DNA of 64,000 bases. Origin: JBBQXH01 sp963710975 (GTDB taxonomy: Bacteria; Actinomycetota; Thermoleophilia; Gaiellales; Gaiellaceae). Of this stretch, positions 9,445 to 18,327 are shown one piece after another. The position numbers and the translations under genes are program-made. Location: NCBI GenBank assembly GCA_963710975.1, contig CAVQCG010000003.1, positions 1 through 64,000 of the forward strand. Reading direction: 5' to 3'. Each line of letters opens with the position of its first letter. Positions within the stretch are counted from its first letter, which is position 1. The notes below the pieces were generated by a model. That model saw only the letters and a program-made list of their open reading frames with translations. It did not search any database and was not told the origin of the DNA.

Positions 9445-9473
9445 GACCCCCTCCCCGCTGAGACGATCGAGAC
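9445..9473 (+). repeat. dispersed repeat B, copy 1
   Basis: A 29-bp unit, GACCCCCTCCCCGCTGAGAC followed by GATCGAGAC, identical to 9666-9694. A diverged third copy at 54913-54940 again lies about 75 bp after a copy of repeat A. Confidence 0.7.
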
Positions 9474-9506
9474 GGTCCCTCCCGTTGCCCCCGTTGCCCA
9501 CCTAGG

Positions 9507-9537
9507 AGACTTGACGTCCGCTCACGCGCGTACGTCT
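9507..9537 (+). repeat. dispersed hairpin repeat A, copy 2
   Basis: The 31-bp unit starts AGACTTGACGTCCGCTCACG and ends TACGTCT, preceded by CTAGG as in copy 4 at 54807. Confidence 0.75.
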
Positions 9538-9665
9538 AACAGGTGTCATGGCGTGTTCGGGCGTTCGTCTGAGGGCCCCAGTGAGCCCGGGTTGTTGTAC
9601 CACGGTAATTCCCTGGGGGCGGAGGGTGCTCTCTTGGCTCTGACCAGCGGCCCGGGGGGCGCGCT

Positions 9666-9694
9666 GACCCCCTCCCCGCTGAGACGATCGAGAC
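9666..9694 (+). repeat. dispersed repeat B, copy 2
   Basis: Identical over 29 bp to 9445-9473, and followed by CGCCGGGTCCCTC, which is also present in similar form after the third copy at 54913-54940. Confidence 0.7.
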
Positions 9695-9840
9695 CGCCGG
9701 GTCCCTCGGCCGCCGCGCTACGGACGCCTCAAATACCACAGGATCCCGCTTGCGGGCTCGATCCCGATAGGTTTCTGTTACCGATCGGCCCCGCAGGTCC
9801 GCTTGTCAGACTCGAGCGTTGCTGATGGGAGCCTGATGTT

Positions 9841-11302
9841 ATGTGGCTGGGGGGTTGCGTGTTTCCTGCGTTGGTTGATCGAGTCGATCGGCGTTTGGGT
9901 GACGGGGTCGAGCGGCTGGTGCGTGCACATCACCGACGTCGTTTGGCCCGCACCGGCTGGGCTGACGCATTGTCTTGGTCGGAGGCGCTTTGGGCTGATG
10001 GCGCGCCGCCGCCGCGGTCGGGAACACGGTCGAGGTTCTCGTCGATGGGGCACGAGTGTTACCGCGGATCGCGGAGTGCGCTTCGCGAGGCGACGTCGCA
10101 TGTTCACATCGCGGGATGGCATGTCGCCCCCGACTTCGCTCTTACACGCGGCCCGTCTCGGGATCGGCTGCGCGAACTCCTTGCGGAGTTGGCGGGGAGG
10201 GTCGACGTTCGCGTTCTTCTCTGGGCAGGCGCGCCGCTGCCGATCTTCACGCCGCATCGGTCGCAGGTGCGGACGATCCGTGACGAACTCGTGCGCGGGA
10301 CACGCATCCGCTGCGCGCTTGACAGTCACGAGCGGCCGATGCACTGCCATCACGAGAAGCTTGTTCTGATCGACGACCGGATTGCGTTCGTCGGAGGCGT
10401 CGATCTCACTAACCTCGGCGGTGATCGCTACGACTCGAACGAACATCCCTGTCAGGGGGCGGCTTGGCTGGCATGATGCAGCGGCGCGCATTACGGGGCC
10501 GCTGGTCGGAGACGTCGCGCGTCATTTCGCGGAGCGCTGGCGGGCCGTGACCGGCGCCGACCTCGACGTAACCGACGCGGCGCCAACCGGGGCCACTGAG
10601 GCACAGTTGGTCCGGACAGTTCCGGAGCACATCTATCCGTTTGCTCCGCGCGGCGATTTTCGCATACTTCAGGCGTATGTTCGGGCGCTGCGCTCCGCCC
10701 GTCGACTGATCTATCTCGAGAGCCAGTTTCTCTGGTCGCCTGAGATCGTCGAGATCCTTGCCGCGAAGCTCCGCCAGCCCCCGTGCGACGCATTCCGTCT
10801 TCTTGTTCTCCTCCCAGCGAAGCCAAACAGCGGCGCCGACGACACCCGCGGCCAGTTGGGCGTGCTGGCAGAGGCAGACGACGGCGCCGGCCGCTTCCTC
10901 GCCTGCACGATCAACGCTCGCAGCGGCACACACAGCGGCCCGCTCTACGTCCACGCGAAGATCGGGATCGTCGACGACGCGTGGCTGACCGTTGGATCAG
11001 CAAACCTGAACGATCACTCTCTTTTCAACGACACCGAACTGAACATCATCAGCCGCGACCCTGCGCTCGTCCGCGAAACCCGGCAGCGTCTCTGGGCGGA
11101 GCACCTCGAGCTGCCAGCAGAACGCGTCCAAGGCGACGCCACCGAGCTCATCGACACCGTCTGGAAACCAACCGCAGACGACCAGCTCGCACGCCACCGG
11201 GCTGGCGCGCCGCGAACCCACCACCTCATCAGCCTGCCCGGTGTCTCAAGACGTTCCGAACGACTGCTCGGCCCGATCCAAAGCCTCCTCGTCGACGGCT
11301 AA
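9841..11302 (+). pseudogene. phospholipase D-like (cardiolipin synthase-type) protein, frame-broken
   Basis: Two HKD motifs are seen: HCHHEKLVLIDDRIAFVGGV in the first half and HAKIGIVDDAWLTVGSANL in the second, as in phospholipase D / cardiolipin-synthase enzymes, with the C-terminal SLPGVSRRSERLLGPIQSLL. The first half starts at ATG 9841 and the second half continues to TAA 11300. The frame changes at the GGGGG run near 10455-10462 (DRYDSNEHP to VRGRLGWHDAAARI), and a short third-frame patch (VLPRIAEC) lies near 10050-10080. With these three or four breaks repaired the protein would be about 485 residues. The family transfers phosphatidyl groups, typically in cardiolipin or related lipid synthesis; no membrane anchor is seen. 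Confidence 0.75.
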
Positions 11303-11860
11303 CGTGCATCCGTCGGTGACCGTGTGGGTCTGTCTGATTTCGGTGTAACTGCGGTTGCCACGGTTAATGATTGCGGTTGACTGCGGGTGACCCAGCGTGC
11401 CCAGCCGCGGCCGGTCGGGTCGAGGCTTCTGATCATGAGATACAGGCATTTCACGGCGGCCTGCTCATTGGGGAAGTGGCCGCGGCCCACAGCTCGAGCT
11501 CGTCCTCGCGCAGCGGGCATCGGGCTGGCAGAGTGGCGCAGGTGAGCACGTCATCGTAGAAGGCAGCCGAGGCGAGGACGCCCGGCAAAAGGAGCGCTGC
11601 CGCGGGCTTCCCGGCGGGGCCAGCTTCACGCAGCTCCCAGCCGTCCGCTTCGCTATTCGAATAACGCCTTCCGCGAGCTCGGTCGGCGCGATTCGATCAC
11701 ACGGCCTTCGGGCAGGCGGCGAGATACCGCCTTGAAGGACACTTGGTACCCGGCTCCCTCACTCAGGAGTTGACCGAGAACGCATCGCAGCTTCGCGGTG
11801 CGCTGGAGCGATACGCGGGAGCGACCGCGCAACTCGCCGCAGCGCCCGCACCACCGGCAA
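11303..11860. other. intergenic stretch, nothing recognised
   Basis: About 560 bases between the phospholipase D-like gene and the TspO remnant. If the TspO gene were complete, its N-terminal half should lie at 11650-11860, but no matching sequence is visible in any frame. Confidence 0.4.
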
Positions 11861-12097
11861 CACTTGTGGTGGCTGCAGCTCGGGCTGAACGCTGCCTGGA
11901 CGCCGGTCTTCTTCGGCGCACGCCGAACCGGCGCCGGCGCGGTTGTCATCTGCGCGCTCCTGCCCGCCGTCGCGGCCACCGCGGTCGCAAGCGCGCGCGT
12001 CGACCGTCGGGCCGGGCTGCTCTACGCGCCGTACCTAGCGTGGTCGACCTATGCGGCGGCGCTCAACCTCGAGATCTGGCGGCTGAACCGCTCCTAG
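11861..12097 (+). pseudogene. tspO: TspO/MBR-family protein, C-terminal half only
   Basis: The frame HLWWLQLGLNAAWTPVFFGA, then ALLPAVAATAVASARVDRRA and LLYAPYLAWSTYAAALNLEI to WRLNRS is the last three membrane helices of TspO (tryptophan-rich sensory protein), with the family's LNxxWxPxFFG and PYLxWxxxAxxLN motifs. About 80 of the usual 160 residues are present. TspO binds porphyrins and related tetrapyrroles in the membrane and is linked to light and stress responses in several bacteria. It lies 51 bp upstream of the heliorhodopsin gene on the same strand. Confidence 0.75.
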
Positions 12098-12148
12098 ACG
12101 ACCGTCTCGCGCCGTTCACCACTGCCGAACCGCAGTAGGCTCAGAGGC

Positions 12149-12900
12149 ATGGAAGACAGGTCGCTTCGACGTGGCAACGCGCCTGCTGGCGGCGCTCCAC
12201 GCGGCGCAGGCGGCGGTGATCCTCGCGCTCTCGACCGACTTCTCGCTGCCGGTGACAGGCGCCTTCATGGAGGGCCCAGCCGGGAAGCGGGCTGCCGAAG
12301 CAGGAGTTGCTCTTCGACCTCCGCATCGGCCCGCTCGTCGGCGCGTTCCTGTTGCTCGCGGCGCTCGACCACGCGCTCGTCGCGCTGCCGCCGTTCCGCG
12401 CCCGCTACGAGCGGCCCTCGCAGCGGGCGTCAATCCTCCGTTGGATCGAGTATTCGCTGTCGGCATCGCTGATGGTCGTCCTGATCGCGATGCTGACCGG
12501 CATCGCCGACTACGTCGCGTTGCTCGCTCTCTTCGCCCCGAACGCGGCGATGATCTTCCTCGGCTGGCTGATGGAGCTGCTCAACCCGCCGGATCGTGCG
12601 CGAACGCGCTGGCTGCCGTTCGTGCTCGGCTGCGTCGTCGGCGCCGTGGCGTGGATCGCCATCGCGGTGCAGATCGGGGTCTCGGCGGGGCGTGGACATG
12701 CACCGCCGACGTTCGTCTATGCGATCTTCGTCTCGCTCTTCGTTCTTTTCAACAGCTTCGCCGTGAACCAGGCCCTGCAGTACAAGCGGGTCGGGCGGTG
12801 GCGCGACTACCGCTACGGCGAGCGCTGGTATCTCTGGCTGAGCCTCGTCGCGAAGAGCCTGCTCGCATGGCAGGTCTTCGCGAACGTGCTCGTGCTCTAA
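12149..12900 (+). CDS. heliorhodopsin (two single-base frame lesions)
   Basis: With one extra T removed near 12163 and one extra A near 12284, the gene encodes 249 residues, the usual heliorhodopsin length. The N-terminus reads MEDRRFDVATRLLAALHAAQ and ALSTDFSLPVTGAFMEGPAG. The intact part from 12307 shows RWIEYSLSASLMVVLIAMLT with the counterion Glu (about residue 100), FNSFAVNQALQYKRVGRWRD, and SLVAKSLLAWQVF in helix 7 with the retinal Schiff-base Lys (about residue 235) and a Ser four residues before it. Heliorhodopsins are seven-helix retinal proteins of inverted topology with slow photocycles, mostly from monoderm microbes; their output is not settled. A TspO remnant lies directly upstream. 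No retinal-synthesis gene is in the window. Confidence 0.9.
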
Positions 12901-13060
12901 AGGCCCCGACCGGGCAGGCAACTCCTGCTCGACCGCCCTCTGAGGCGGGTCTCGAATGTGCCCGTCGGCGAGGCCCGGATGGTCTCTGGCATGAGGGCTC
13001 TCGCGCCTGGGACCGCCACTGTTCTCAGTGTCGAGCGATTGGGAGCGCGAGAATTGGGCC

Positions 13061-13546
13061 ATGTCGAGGGAGCGCGGTACAGCGCGGGTCGAGGGCGAGA
13101 TCGTGATCAGGCGGCCGGTCGAGGGGGTGTTCGACTACGTCGCCGACGAGCGCCACGAGCCCAACTTCAACTCGCGCATGTCGCGTGTCGAGTTGCTGAC
13201 GCCGGAGCCGATCGGGCTCGGCTCTCGATTCGGGGTCGAGATAACGATGATGCGCCGCGTGTTCGACATGACGGTCGAGTTCACCGCCTTCGAGCGGCCG
13301 CGGCTGCTCGGTTCGACCTCGCGCTCGCTGCCGCGGGGAGGCAAGGGGCGGCCGTTGCTGACCGCGGGAAGCCTCACCTTCGACGCGGTTCCGGAGGGGA
13401 CGCGGATGCGTTGGTCGTGGCGGGTGGAAACGCCGGGCGCGATGAGGCTGCTCGTGCCGCTTGTGGCGTGGATGGGTCGGCGGCAGGAGCGGCGGGTCTG
13501 GACAAGCCTGAAGCGGCTCTTGGAAGAGGAGGCGCCGATCGGGTAG
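13061..13546 (+). CDS. SRPBCC-family protein
   Basis: A 161-residue protein from ATG 13061; a GTG at 13028 would add 11 residues but has no better ribosome-binding site. VEGEIVIRRPVEGVFDYVAD and ERHEPNFNSRMSRVELLTPE are the standard first strand and helix of the SRPBCC / polyketide-cyclase fold, and the C-terminal helix (RRQERRVWTSLKRLLEEE) closes the ligand pocket. Such proteins bind lipids or aromatic metabolites. It follows the heliorhodopsin gene by 160 bp on the same strand, so co-transcription is possible but not shown. Confidence 0.7.
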   Translation: MSRERGTARVEGEIVIRRPVEGVFDYVADERHEPNFNSRMSRVELLTPEPIGLGSRFGVEITMMRRVFDMTVEFTAFERPRLLGSTSRSLPRGGKGRPLLTAGSLTFDAVPEGTRMRWSWRVETPGAMRLLVPLVAWMGRRQERRVWTSLKRLLEEEAPIG

Positions 13547-13558
13547 GCGGCTGCGGGT

Positions 13559-14285
13559 TCATGCCTTCAGGTGTGTGTTGAAGAAGGAGACGATCCGGCG
13601 GCGCGCGTCTTGGGCCGAGGGCTCGTGGTAGCCGCCGCCGCCTGCGAACTTCCCCATCACCACGAACAGGATCGGCACGTCGGCAGGGTCGTGGTCGTTG
13701 AGGAAGGCGTGGCCGGCCTCGGGGTACTCCTTCACGTCGTGGTCGACGCCGGCCGTCGTGAGTGTCCGCTCCAGCCGGGCGGCGGTGCCCCGGTTCGCGC
13801 GATCCTTCGCGCCGTAGCTGCCGACGATCGGACAGGCGTCGGCCAGGAAGCGCTCGGTGTACACGCCCTTCGGAGCTCCGACGCCGTAGTTCACGCTCGA
13901 GGCCGAGAACCCGTGGCCGGGGGCGAGCAGCAAGGCGAAACCGCCGCCGATGCAGAAGCCGATCACGCCGATCGTGCCGGTGCAGCCATCCTGCCCGGCC
14001 AGCCAGGTACGCACGGCTTCCACCTCCTCGAATGCTCGTCCTTGCTGGGCGCGCAAGTCGCGGCCGATCGAGCGCAGGCAGGTCAGCTTTCTGCCCCAGG
14101 AGAACAGGTCGGGCGCGACGGCCAGGTAGCCTTCGCCAGCCAGCCAGTCGGCCTGGTTTCGCAGGTCGTGGCTCATGCCGAGGGCGTCGTGGATGACGAC
14201 GACGCCCGGCCAGGGCCGCTCGCATCGGCGTCGCGAGATAGGCGGGCAGGTCGCCCCGAGCAGTCGGGATCCTCACCTCGGCCAT
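13559..14285 (-). CDS. dienelactone hydrolase-family protein (one frame break)
   Basis: The likely start is ATG 14285 (MAEVRIPTARGDLPAYLATP). A frame change near 14210-14225 leads into LGMSHDLRNQADWLAGEGYL and AVAPDLFSWG. The catalytic triad of the family is visible: Cys in GVIGFCIGGGFALL, Asp in SYGAKDRANRG and His in EYPEAGHAFLNDH. Repaired length is about 240 residues, normal for the family. These cytoplasmic alpha/beta hydrolases open dienelactones in chloroaromatic degradation, but most relatives act on unknown esters or lactones. The next gene on the strand is an F420-type reductase. Confidence 0.8.
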
Positions 14286-14329
14286 CAGCTTCCCGGGGTC
14301 GGGGCGCGGCGTGCGAAGCGCGAGTTCGG

Positions 14330-14767
14330 TCACGATGACGGGGACTCGACGCGGAAGACCGGGTGCCGGTCGGCTTCGGCCGCGAATGCCTCGAGTGGCG
14401 AGTCCGGCGACGCGTCGAAGAACGGCCGGACAGTTCTGACCCGGCGAAGGTACTCGCGGAGCACGGGGGCGCTCTCCTGCGGGCGGACTTCGCTGATCTT
14501 GACCTGGTCGCGGTGCCGTCCGCGGCTGAGCGTCGCTCGACCGGCGGCGCGAGCGTTGCGCACCCAATTCACCTCGCCGTAGGGCGCGACCAGCCAGCGC
14601 TCGCCGTTCTCGATCAGGATCACCGGCGTCGAGTAGGTGCGGCCGCTTCGTCGCCCGGACACGCTCAGCAGGTAGGTGTGTCCGCCTGCGAGACCAAGGC
14701 GAAGCAGTCCCTTCACAAGCGAGTTGACCAGGCGGCGGGCCAGACCAAGCCGGTAGGCCTTCGTCAT
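14330..14767 (-). CDS. F420-dependent nitroreductase-family (DDN-like) protein
   Basis: An intact protein of 145 residues from ATG 14767 (MTKAYRLGLARRLVNSLVKG). The core LLSVSGRRSGRTYSTPVILI and ENGERWLVAPYGEVNWVRNA, then RAAGRATLSRGRH is the split beta-barrel of the deazaflavin (F420)-dependent DDN/quinone-reductase family typical of actinobacteria. Members reduce quinones and nitro compounds with F420H2 at the inner membrane face. It ends 44 bp before the dienelactone hydrolase start, suggesting a two- or three-gene operon read leftwards. Confidence 0.8.
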   Translation of the reverse strand: MTKAYRLGLARRLVNSLVKGLLRLGLAGGHTYLLSVSGRRSGRTYSTPVILIENGERWLVAPYGEVNWVRNARAAGRATLSRGRHRDQVKISEVRPQESAPVLREYLRRVRTVRPFFDASPDSPLEAFAAEADRHPVFRVESPSS

Positions 14768-14824
14768 CGCGTGAACGATCGCACAGACACCCAAGCGCCG
14801 CTTCGACCGAAGCCGCTTCTTCTC

Positions 14825-15451
14825 TTACGAGTGGCCCGAGCGGCGCAGGTCGGCGGCGACCAGTCGCAATGCGATCCGTCGGATCAGGTCGCTGAAAGGA
14901 GCGATCAGGATCCAGTAGCGCTTGAAGCGTCGCAGGCTCTGCGGATCGGTCAGGGCGACCCGCGTCTCGATCGTGAGGATCGACGAGCTGGCCCCGTAGG
15001 GCTCGACTCGGAGGTTGAAGGCGATCTTCGCGAACCCCGGCTGGTCGAAGTCGGCGAACGCGGCCGGCGCGACAGGCGGCCCGCTCGACGCCGCGACCGC
15101 CTTCCAGGGACGACCGATCTGGCCGAACACGATCTCGACGTTCGGCCGCTCGTCGAGCAGAACCCAGCCGTAGCGGACCAGGTCGTCCAACCTGAACGTC
15201 CGCGGAGGCTCAGCCGCCGTCGGTGCCGTCCGCTCCCGCCTGCCGAGGCGGTCGGCGAGACGATTCGGTAGCGACCGGAGGCCAAGCAACGTCCGGATGA
15301 TCGGGTCGCGAAACAGGTCGAGCTGGCGAGCCGCTCGGTAACAGTCCTCCGGCCGAGCCGCCAGGACGCTCGCGTGCACCACCGAGAGGTCGTAGCGCGG
15401 CAAGAACCGATCGATCAGCAGCGACCCCGGCGTCACCCCGCGCTCAGGCAC
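14825..15451 (-). CDS. SRPBCC-like protein, function unknown
   Basis: A 208-residue protein starting at 15451. IDRFLPRYDLSVVHASVLAA and RPEDCYRAARQLDLFRDPII are followed by PRTFRLDDLVRYGWVLLDER and a C-terminal SILTIETRVALTDPQSLRRF and KRYWILIAPFSDLIRRIAL. This is the shape of actinobacterial SRPBCC-related proteins of about 200 residues, with a helical insertion after the first strand. No signal peptide is seen. It is the first gene of the leftward group that continues with the F420-type reductase. Confidence 0.55.
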   Translation of the reverse strand: MPERGVTPGSLLIDRFLPRYDLSVVHASVLAARPEDCYRAARQLDLFRDPIIRTLLGLRSLPNRLADRLGRRERTAPTAAEPPRTFRLDDLVRYGWVLLDERPNVEIVFGQIGRPWKAVAASSGPPVAPAAFADFDQPGFAKIAFNLRVEPYGASSSILTIETRVALTDPQSLRRFKRYWILIAPFSDLIRRIALRLVAADLRRSGHS

Positions 15452-16129
15452 TGCCGGCGTCCACCGCTCCAGAGAAGACTTGATTCTCCCAGGGCCAGAT
15501 CGCCTCCCGGTCTATCGCAAGCGCTGGAGGAGTTCCTCCAGTGGTTTGTGAGGCGCACCTGGGAACGCATAGCCAGCAGTATGTCGATCTGCGTTCGCAG
15601 AAATCGTGGGCGAGCTGGCCGACTGGGCGACGACCCCCTCTCTAGCTACGGCTGCGGAGCGTGCAAGAAATCGCCACGGTTCCTCGATCCTCCACCCCTG
15701 AGCGCCGTGCCCAACCCCCCGCCGGGTTCACGACCGACGTCTCTCCGGAGCATTGAGTCTGCTCACCCGTGCAACGTGCGCAGACTATCGTTGTCAGATG
15801 AGAATATGGCGGCGCCGCTTGGTCCCCGAAAAGATCACGCTGTCCCCGCGTTCAGGATGTGTATTTCGTCTCCAGTGGACTGCCTCCACGAGTTCGAGCG
15901 GGCCCTCATCATCGACCCTGCGGGGTGCATGGACTGCGCGGCAAACGAGCTTGAATGTCCGGTGGAGGAACGTGTTTCCGGACAAGTGGGAGCCAAATGC
16001 CCAGTACACACCGGGCGGAGACGGCCGATCATTCGTCATATCTGGGAAACGCGCTCCGCGAGGTCGTCACGCGGCACACCAGCCGTCTGGATCCGCCCGA
16101 GCCAGCAGTGCCGAGAAGGAGGTCTAGCG
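15452..16129. other. long intergenic stretch, nothing recognised
   Basis: About 680 bases with lower codon bias than the neighbours. No protein family, tRNA or repeat is recognisable on either strand. It contains the upstream regions of the two divergent flanking genes. Confidence 0.4.
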
Positions 16130-16447
16130 ATGAGCTACCTGCCCGATATCTATCAGCGCTTCGAGCGTGTCTTTCCGAATGTCCACGCAGCCCAACAACA
16201 GCTGGCGAAGGCCTGCTACGAGGGCGGCCCTCTGGATCCTCGCAGTGCTCGTCTGGTCAAGCTCGGGGTGGCGATCGGCGCTCAAGCAGAGGGCGCCGTA
16301 CGTTCGCACGCTCGCCGGGCGCTGGCCGAGAACATCACCCCCGATGAGGTCCGCCACGTCGCTCTGCTCGCCCTCACGACAATCGGCTTCCCGCACACAG
16401 TGGCAGGGCTGGGATGGATCGACGACGTGATCGCGAGCAAAGACTAA
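16130..16447 (+). CDS. carboxymuconolactone decarboxylase / AhpD-like small protein
   Basis: A 105-residue protein from ATG 16130 with an AGAAGGAGG ribosome-binding site. The single AhpD-fold domain is clear: FPNVHAAQQQLAKACYEGGP, SARLVKLGVAIGAQAEGAVR, SHARRALAENITPDEVRHVA and LLALTTIGFPHTVAGLGWID. The CxxC redox pair of true AhpD is missing, and this sub-type keeps a conserved His (SHARRAL). The biochemical role of such stand-alone proteins is not settled, and neither a peroxiredoxin nor a protocatechuate pathway lies next to it. Confidence 0.8.
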   Translation: MSYLPDIYQRFERVFPNVHAAQQQLAKACYEGGPLDPRSARLVKLGVAIGAQAEGAVRSHARRALAENITPDEVRHVALLALTTIGFPHTVAGLGWIDDVIASKD

Positions 16448-16561
16448 GGCAGCTCGGCTGGGGACGCGTTCCACGACCCGTTCAGGAAGGTGGAAGCCTC
16501 GCGAATTGAGCCCTTCCAGACGGGCGCCATACAGCGCCCCTTCTGAGAATGTCCCGCGCTG

Positions 16562-17482
16562 CTAGCCGGCGTCCGCGAGGAGAAGCTCGCGGCGACCCTT
16601 GCACCACTGAACGGCCGAGAGGTGATGCCCGACCTGGAGACCGTCCGGGCCGAGTTCGAAGCCGCCAAAGAACGTGGTCGTGCGGAGACGGCGCGCGACG
16701 GCGAGCGGGTTCGTGGGTTCGAGCTCGACACAGCGCTCGGCGATGAGGCAGGCTGAGTAGGCTTGGGCGGCGACGTAGTCTTCGAGCTCGATCGTGACTG
16801 GGCCGAGCTCGGACTCAACGCGGAGGTCCGGGTGCCACTGCACGGGCGCAAGCAGGCCCTCAGGATCATCCCGGAGCAGCTGCGCGAAGGCGGCGAGACC
16901 GGGCGAGACACCGCCGAGTAGAAGGCCGGGCTCGCGGAGCCGGAAGCGCTCCAGTTCCCATTCGAGGGGACCGCAGTAGAGGACGGCGTCTGCCCTGGTT
17001 GGCTTGGGGACGAGCCTGAGCCCCAGCACAGCCGCCTCACGCTGGAGCTCCGCGCAAGCGAAGCGGGCGAAGCGGCCGGGCGCCGCCTCGACCACGACGT
17101 GCGCTCCAGGACTTAGCCGCGCGACGGCCCGGCCAAGGGCAACGAGGTAGCGGCTCGCTGGCGAAGGTACGGAGACGACGCCCGGCAGGCGTTGGACGTC
17201 GTCCGCGGCTGCGCCATGGTTCCAGACGACACGGCCCGCCCGCGCGCGGGCAACCGCTCGCGTCGAGTCGCTCCCGTACGGGCCGAGCACAAAGCGGCAC
17301 CCACCGGCGACAAGATCCTCGTGCAGTCGGGCCGCCCGCCGCGGGTCACTGCGGTCGTCGAGGAGCACAAGTCGAACGCCGGTGTGCCGGGCCCACAGCT
17401 CGAGCCCGGCGCGCACCTGAGCACCCTGAACCGCGTAGCGGCCCGTCAGCGGCAGAGGCGTCCCTACATCACCGCGCGCCAT
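16562..17482 (-). CDS. periplasmic-binding-fold protein (branched-chain amino acid type) without signal peptide
   Basis: About 306 residues; the start is probably ATG 17482 (MARGDVGTPLPLTGRYAVQG). The fold of the Leu/Ile/Val-type substrate-binding family (Peripla_BP_6) is seen in order: PLTGRYAVQGAQVRAGLELW, VRLVLLDDRSDPRRAARLHE, FVLGPYGSDSTRAVA, VWNHGAAADDVQRLPGVVSV and VEDYVAAQAY-like sequence near the C-terminus. A signal peptide or lipobox is absent, so the protein should stay in the cytoplasm and act as a ligand sensor or regulator rather than as transporter bait. No ABC transporter genes lie beside it. Confidence 0.7.
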   Translation of the reverse strand: MARGDVGTPLPLTGRYAVQGAQVRAGLELWARHTGVRLVLLDDRSDPRRAARLHEDLVAGGCRFVLGPYGSDSTRAVARARAGRVVWNHGAAADDVQRLPGVVSVPSPASRYLVALGRAVARLSPGAHVVVEAAPGRFARFACAELQREAAVLGLRLVPKPTRADAVLYCGPLEWELERFRLREPGLLLGGVSPGLAAFAQLLRDDPEGLLAPVQWHPDLRVESELGPVTIELEDYVAAQAYSACLIAERCVELEPTNPLAVARRLRTTTFFGGFELGPDGLQVGHHLSAVQWCKGRRELLLADAG

Positions 17483-17594
17483 CCACTCCATCTCGCGGCG
17501 CGGGCAATACAAGCCTCGTGGCGAACAAGAACGTTGAGCTCGGCGACGGCATCACGAGCGGACGGAAGCACACCGCGACCGCGGCGCGCCCGCA

Positions 17595-18080
17595 CTACTG
17601 GAGCTCGATCTCTGCGTCAACGTCCTCGCCGAAAACCTGGGTAATCCTCACGACCGGAACGTCTTCCCCATCGACCGGGACGAACTCCCCGACCGTCAAA
17701 GGCTTCTCCGCGCTCATGATGGGGCTGATGACCTTGCCTCTGCGCATGACTCGATACCTGACTGGCGCGTCGGCGATGTCGGCGCTGACGAGCCGCCAAA
17801 GGTTTTGCACCGGCTCGCTTCCCACCTGAAAGAGCCCCTCGAGGACATACATCAGCGCGAACGTCTGCCCGCCTGGCGGCACGACGACGATGTAGCCCTC
17901 TTCCCTTGTAACACCGCCCGCTGGCTCGGTGTCTTGGAGGGCGTGGTCAATCGCGACTGCGAGGTGATCGGCATCTCCCGATGGGTCGTTGAGGGCATGG
18001 AGCTCGTTCCGGATGAGGTCAGCGTCCGTCGCCAAAACGCTGGTCTGGCCCGAGCGGAGCTCGAAGGTGACAACAGCCAC
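17595..18080 (-). CDS. protein of unknown function
   Basis: Read from GTG 18080 (VAVVTFELRSGQTSVLATDA), the protein has 161 residues and ends at TAG 17595. It contains HLAVAIDHALQDTEPAGGVT, YIVVVPPGGQTFALMYVLEG and a C-terminal EFVPVDGEDVPVVRITQVFG. The frame stays open upstream to 18242, but that part is Arg/Pro-rich and probably not coding. No family is recognised. The acidic beta-rich C-terminus suggests a small soluble domain. Confidence 0.5.
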   Translation of the reverse strand: MAVVTFELRSGQTSVLATDADLIRNELHALNDPSGDADHLAVAIDHALQDTEPAGGVTREEGYIVVVPPGGQTFALMYVLEGLFQVGSEPVQNLWRLVSADIADAPVRYRVMRRGKVISPIMSAEKPLTVGEFVPVDGEDVPVVRITQVFGEDVDAEIELQ

Positions 18081-18327
18081 AAGAACAGCGTAACGCGGTG
18101 CGAGTCGCGGGGAGGCGCCGGACTTCAAACGGACGAAACTGCGCGGGCGGCTTGGCCGAGGCAGGACCCGAGCGGGAGCCGCTACCGCCAGACGATCCGG
18201 TGCCACCGACGCCAGATCCCGATCGACCGCGCGTGACCACATGACAAGCGCGCTCAGAGCTCACACGACCTCTCTCAGCTCAGAGCGGGGGTACACACAG
18301 GACGCACCCAGACCGAACGGCTACAAG

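Larger units (their letters stand above)
9188..9840. repeat. repeat-rich intergenic region
   Basis: No gene is supported here. The stretch holds two copies of a 31-bp hairpin repeat (family A), two identical copies of a 29-bp repeat (family B) and a two-unit tandem repeat at 9396-9438. The order A1, tandem, B1, A2, B2 suggests a duplicated composite unit of about 140-190 bp. Confidence 0.6.

Noticed and set aside
9365..9694. CRISPR array
   Set aside because: The repeats are of several kinds, spacing is irregular, and no cas gene is near; the same units also occur singly at 45 and 54 kb.
10440..10470. Programmed frameshift in the phospholipase D-like gene
   Set aside because: The family needs no frameshift, further breaks occur upstream in the same gene, and the site is a plain GGGGG run, typical of sequencing or replication slippage.
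15794..16127. Gene upstream of the AhpD-like protein
   Set aside because: Open frames exist on both strands but none has a ribosome-binding site, known motif or consistent codon usage.
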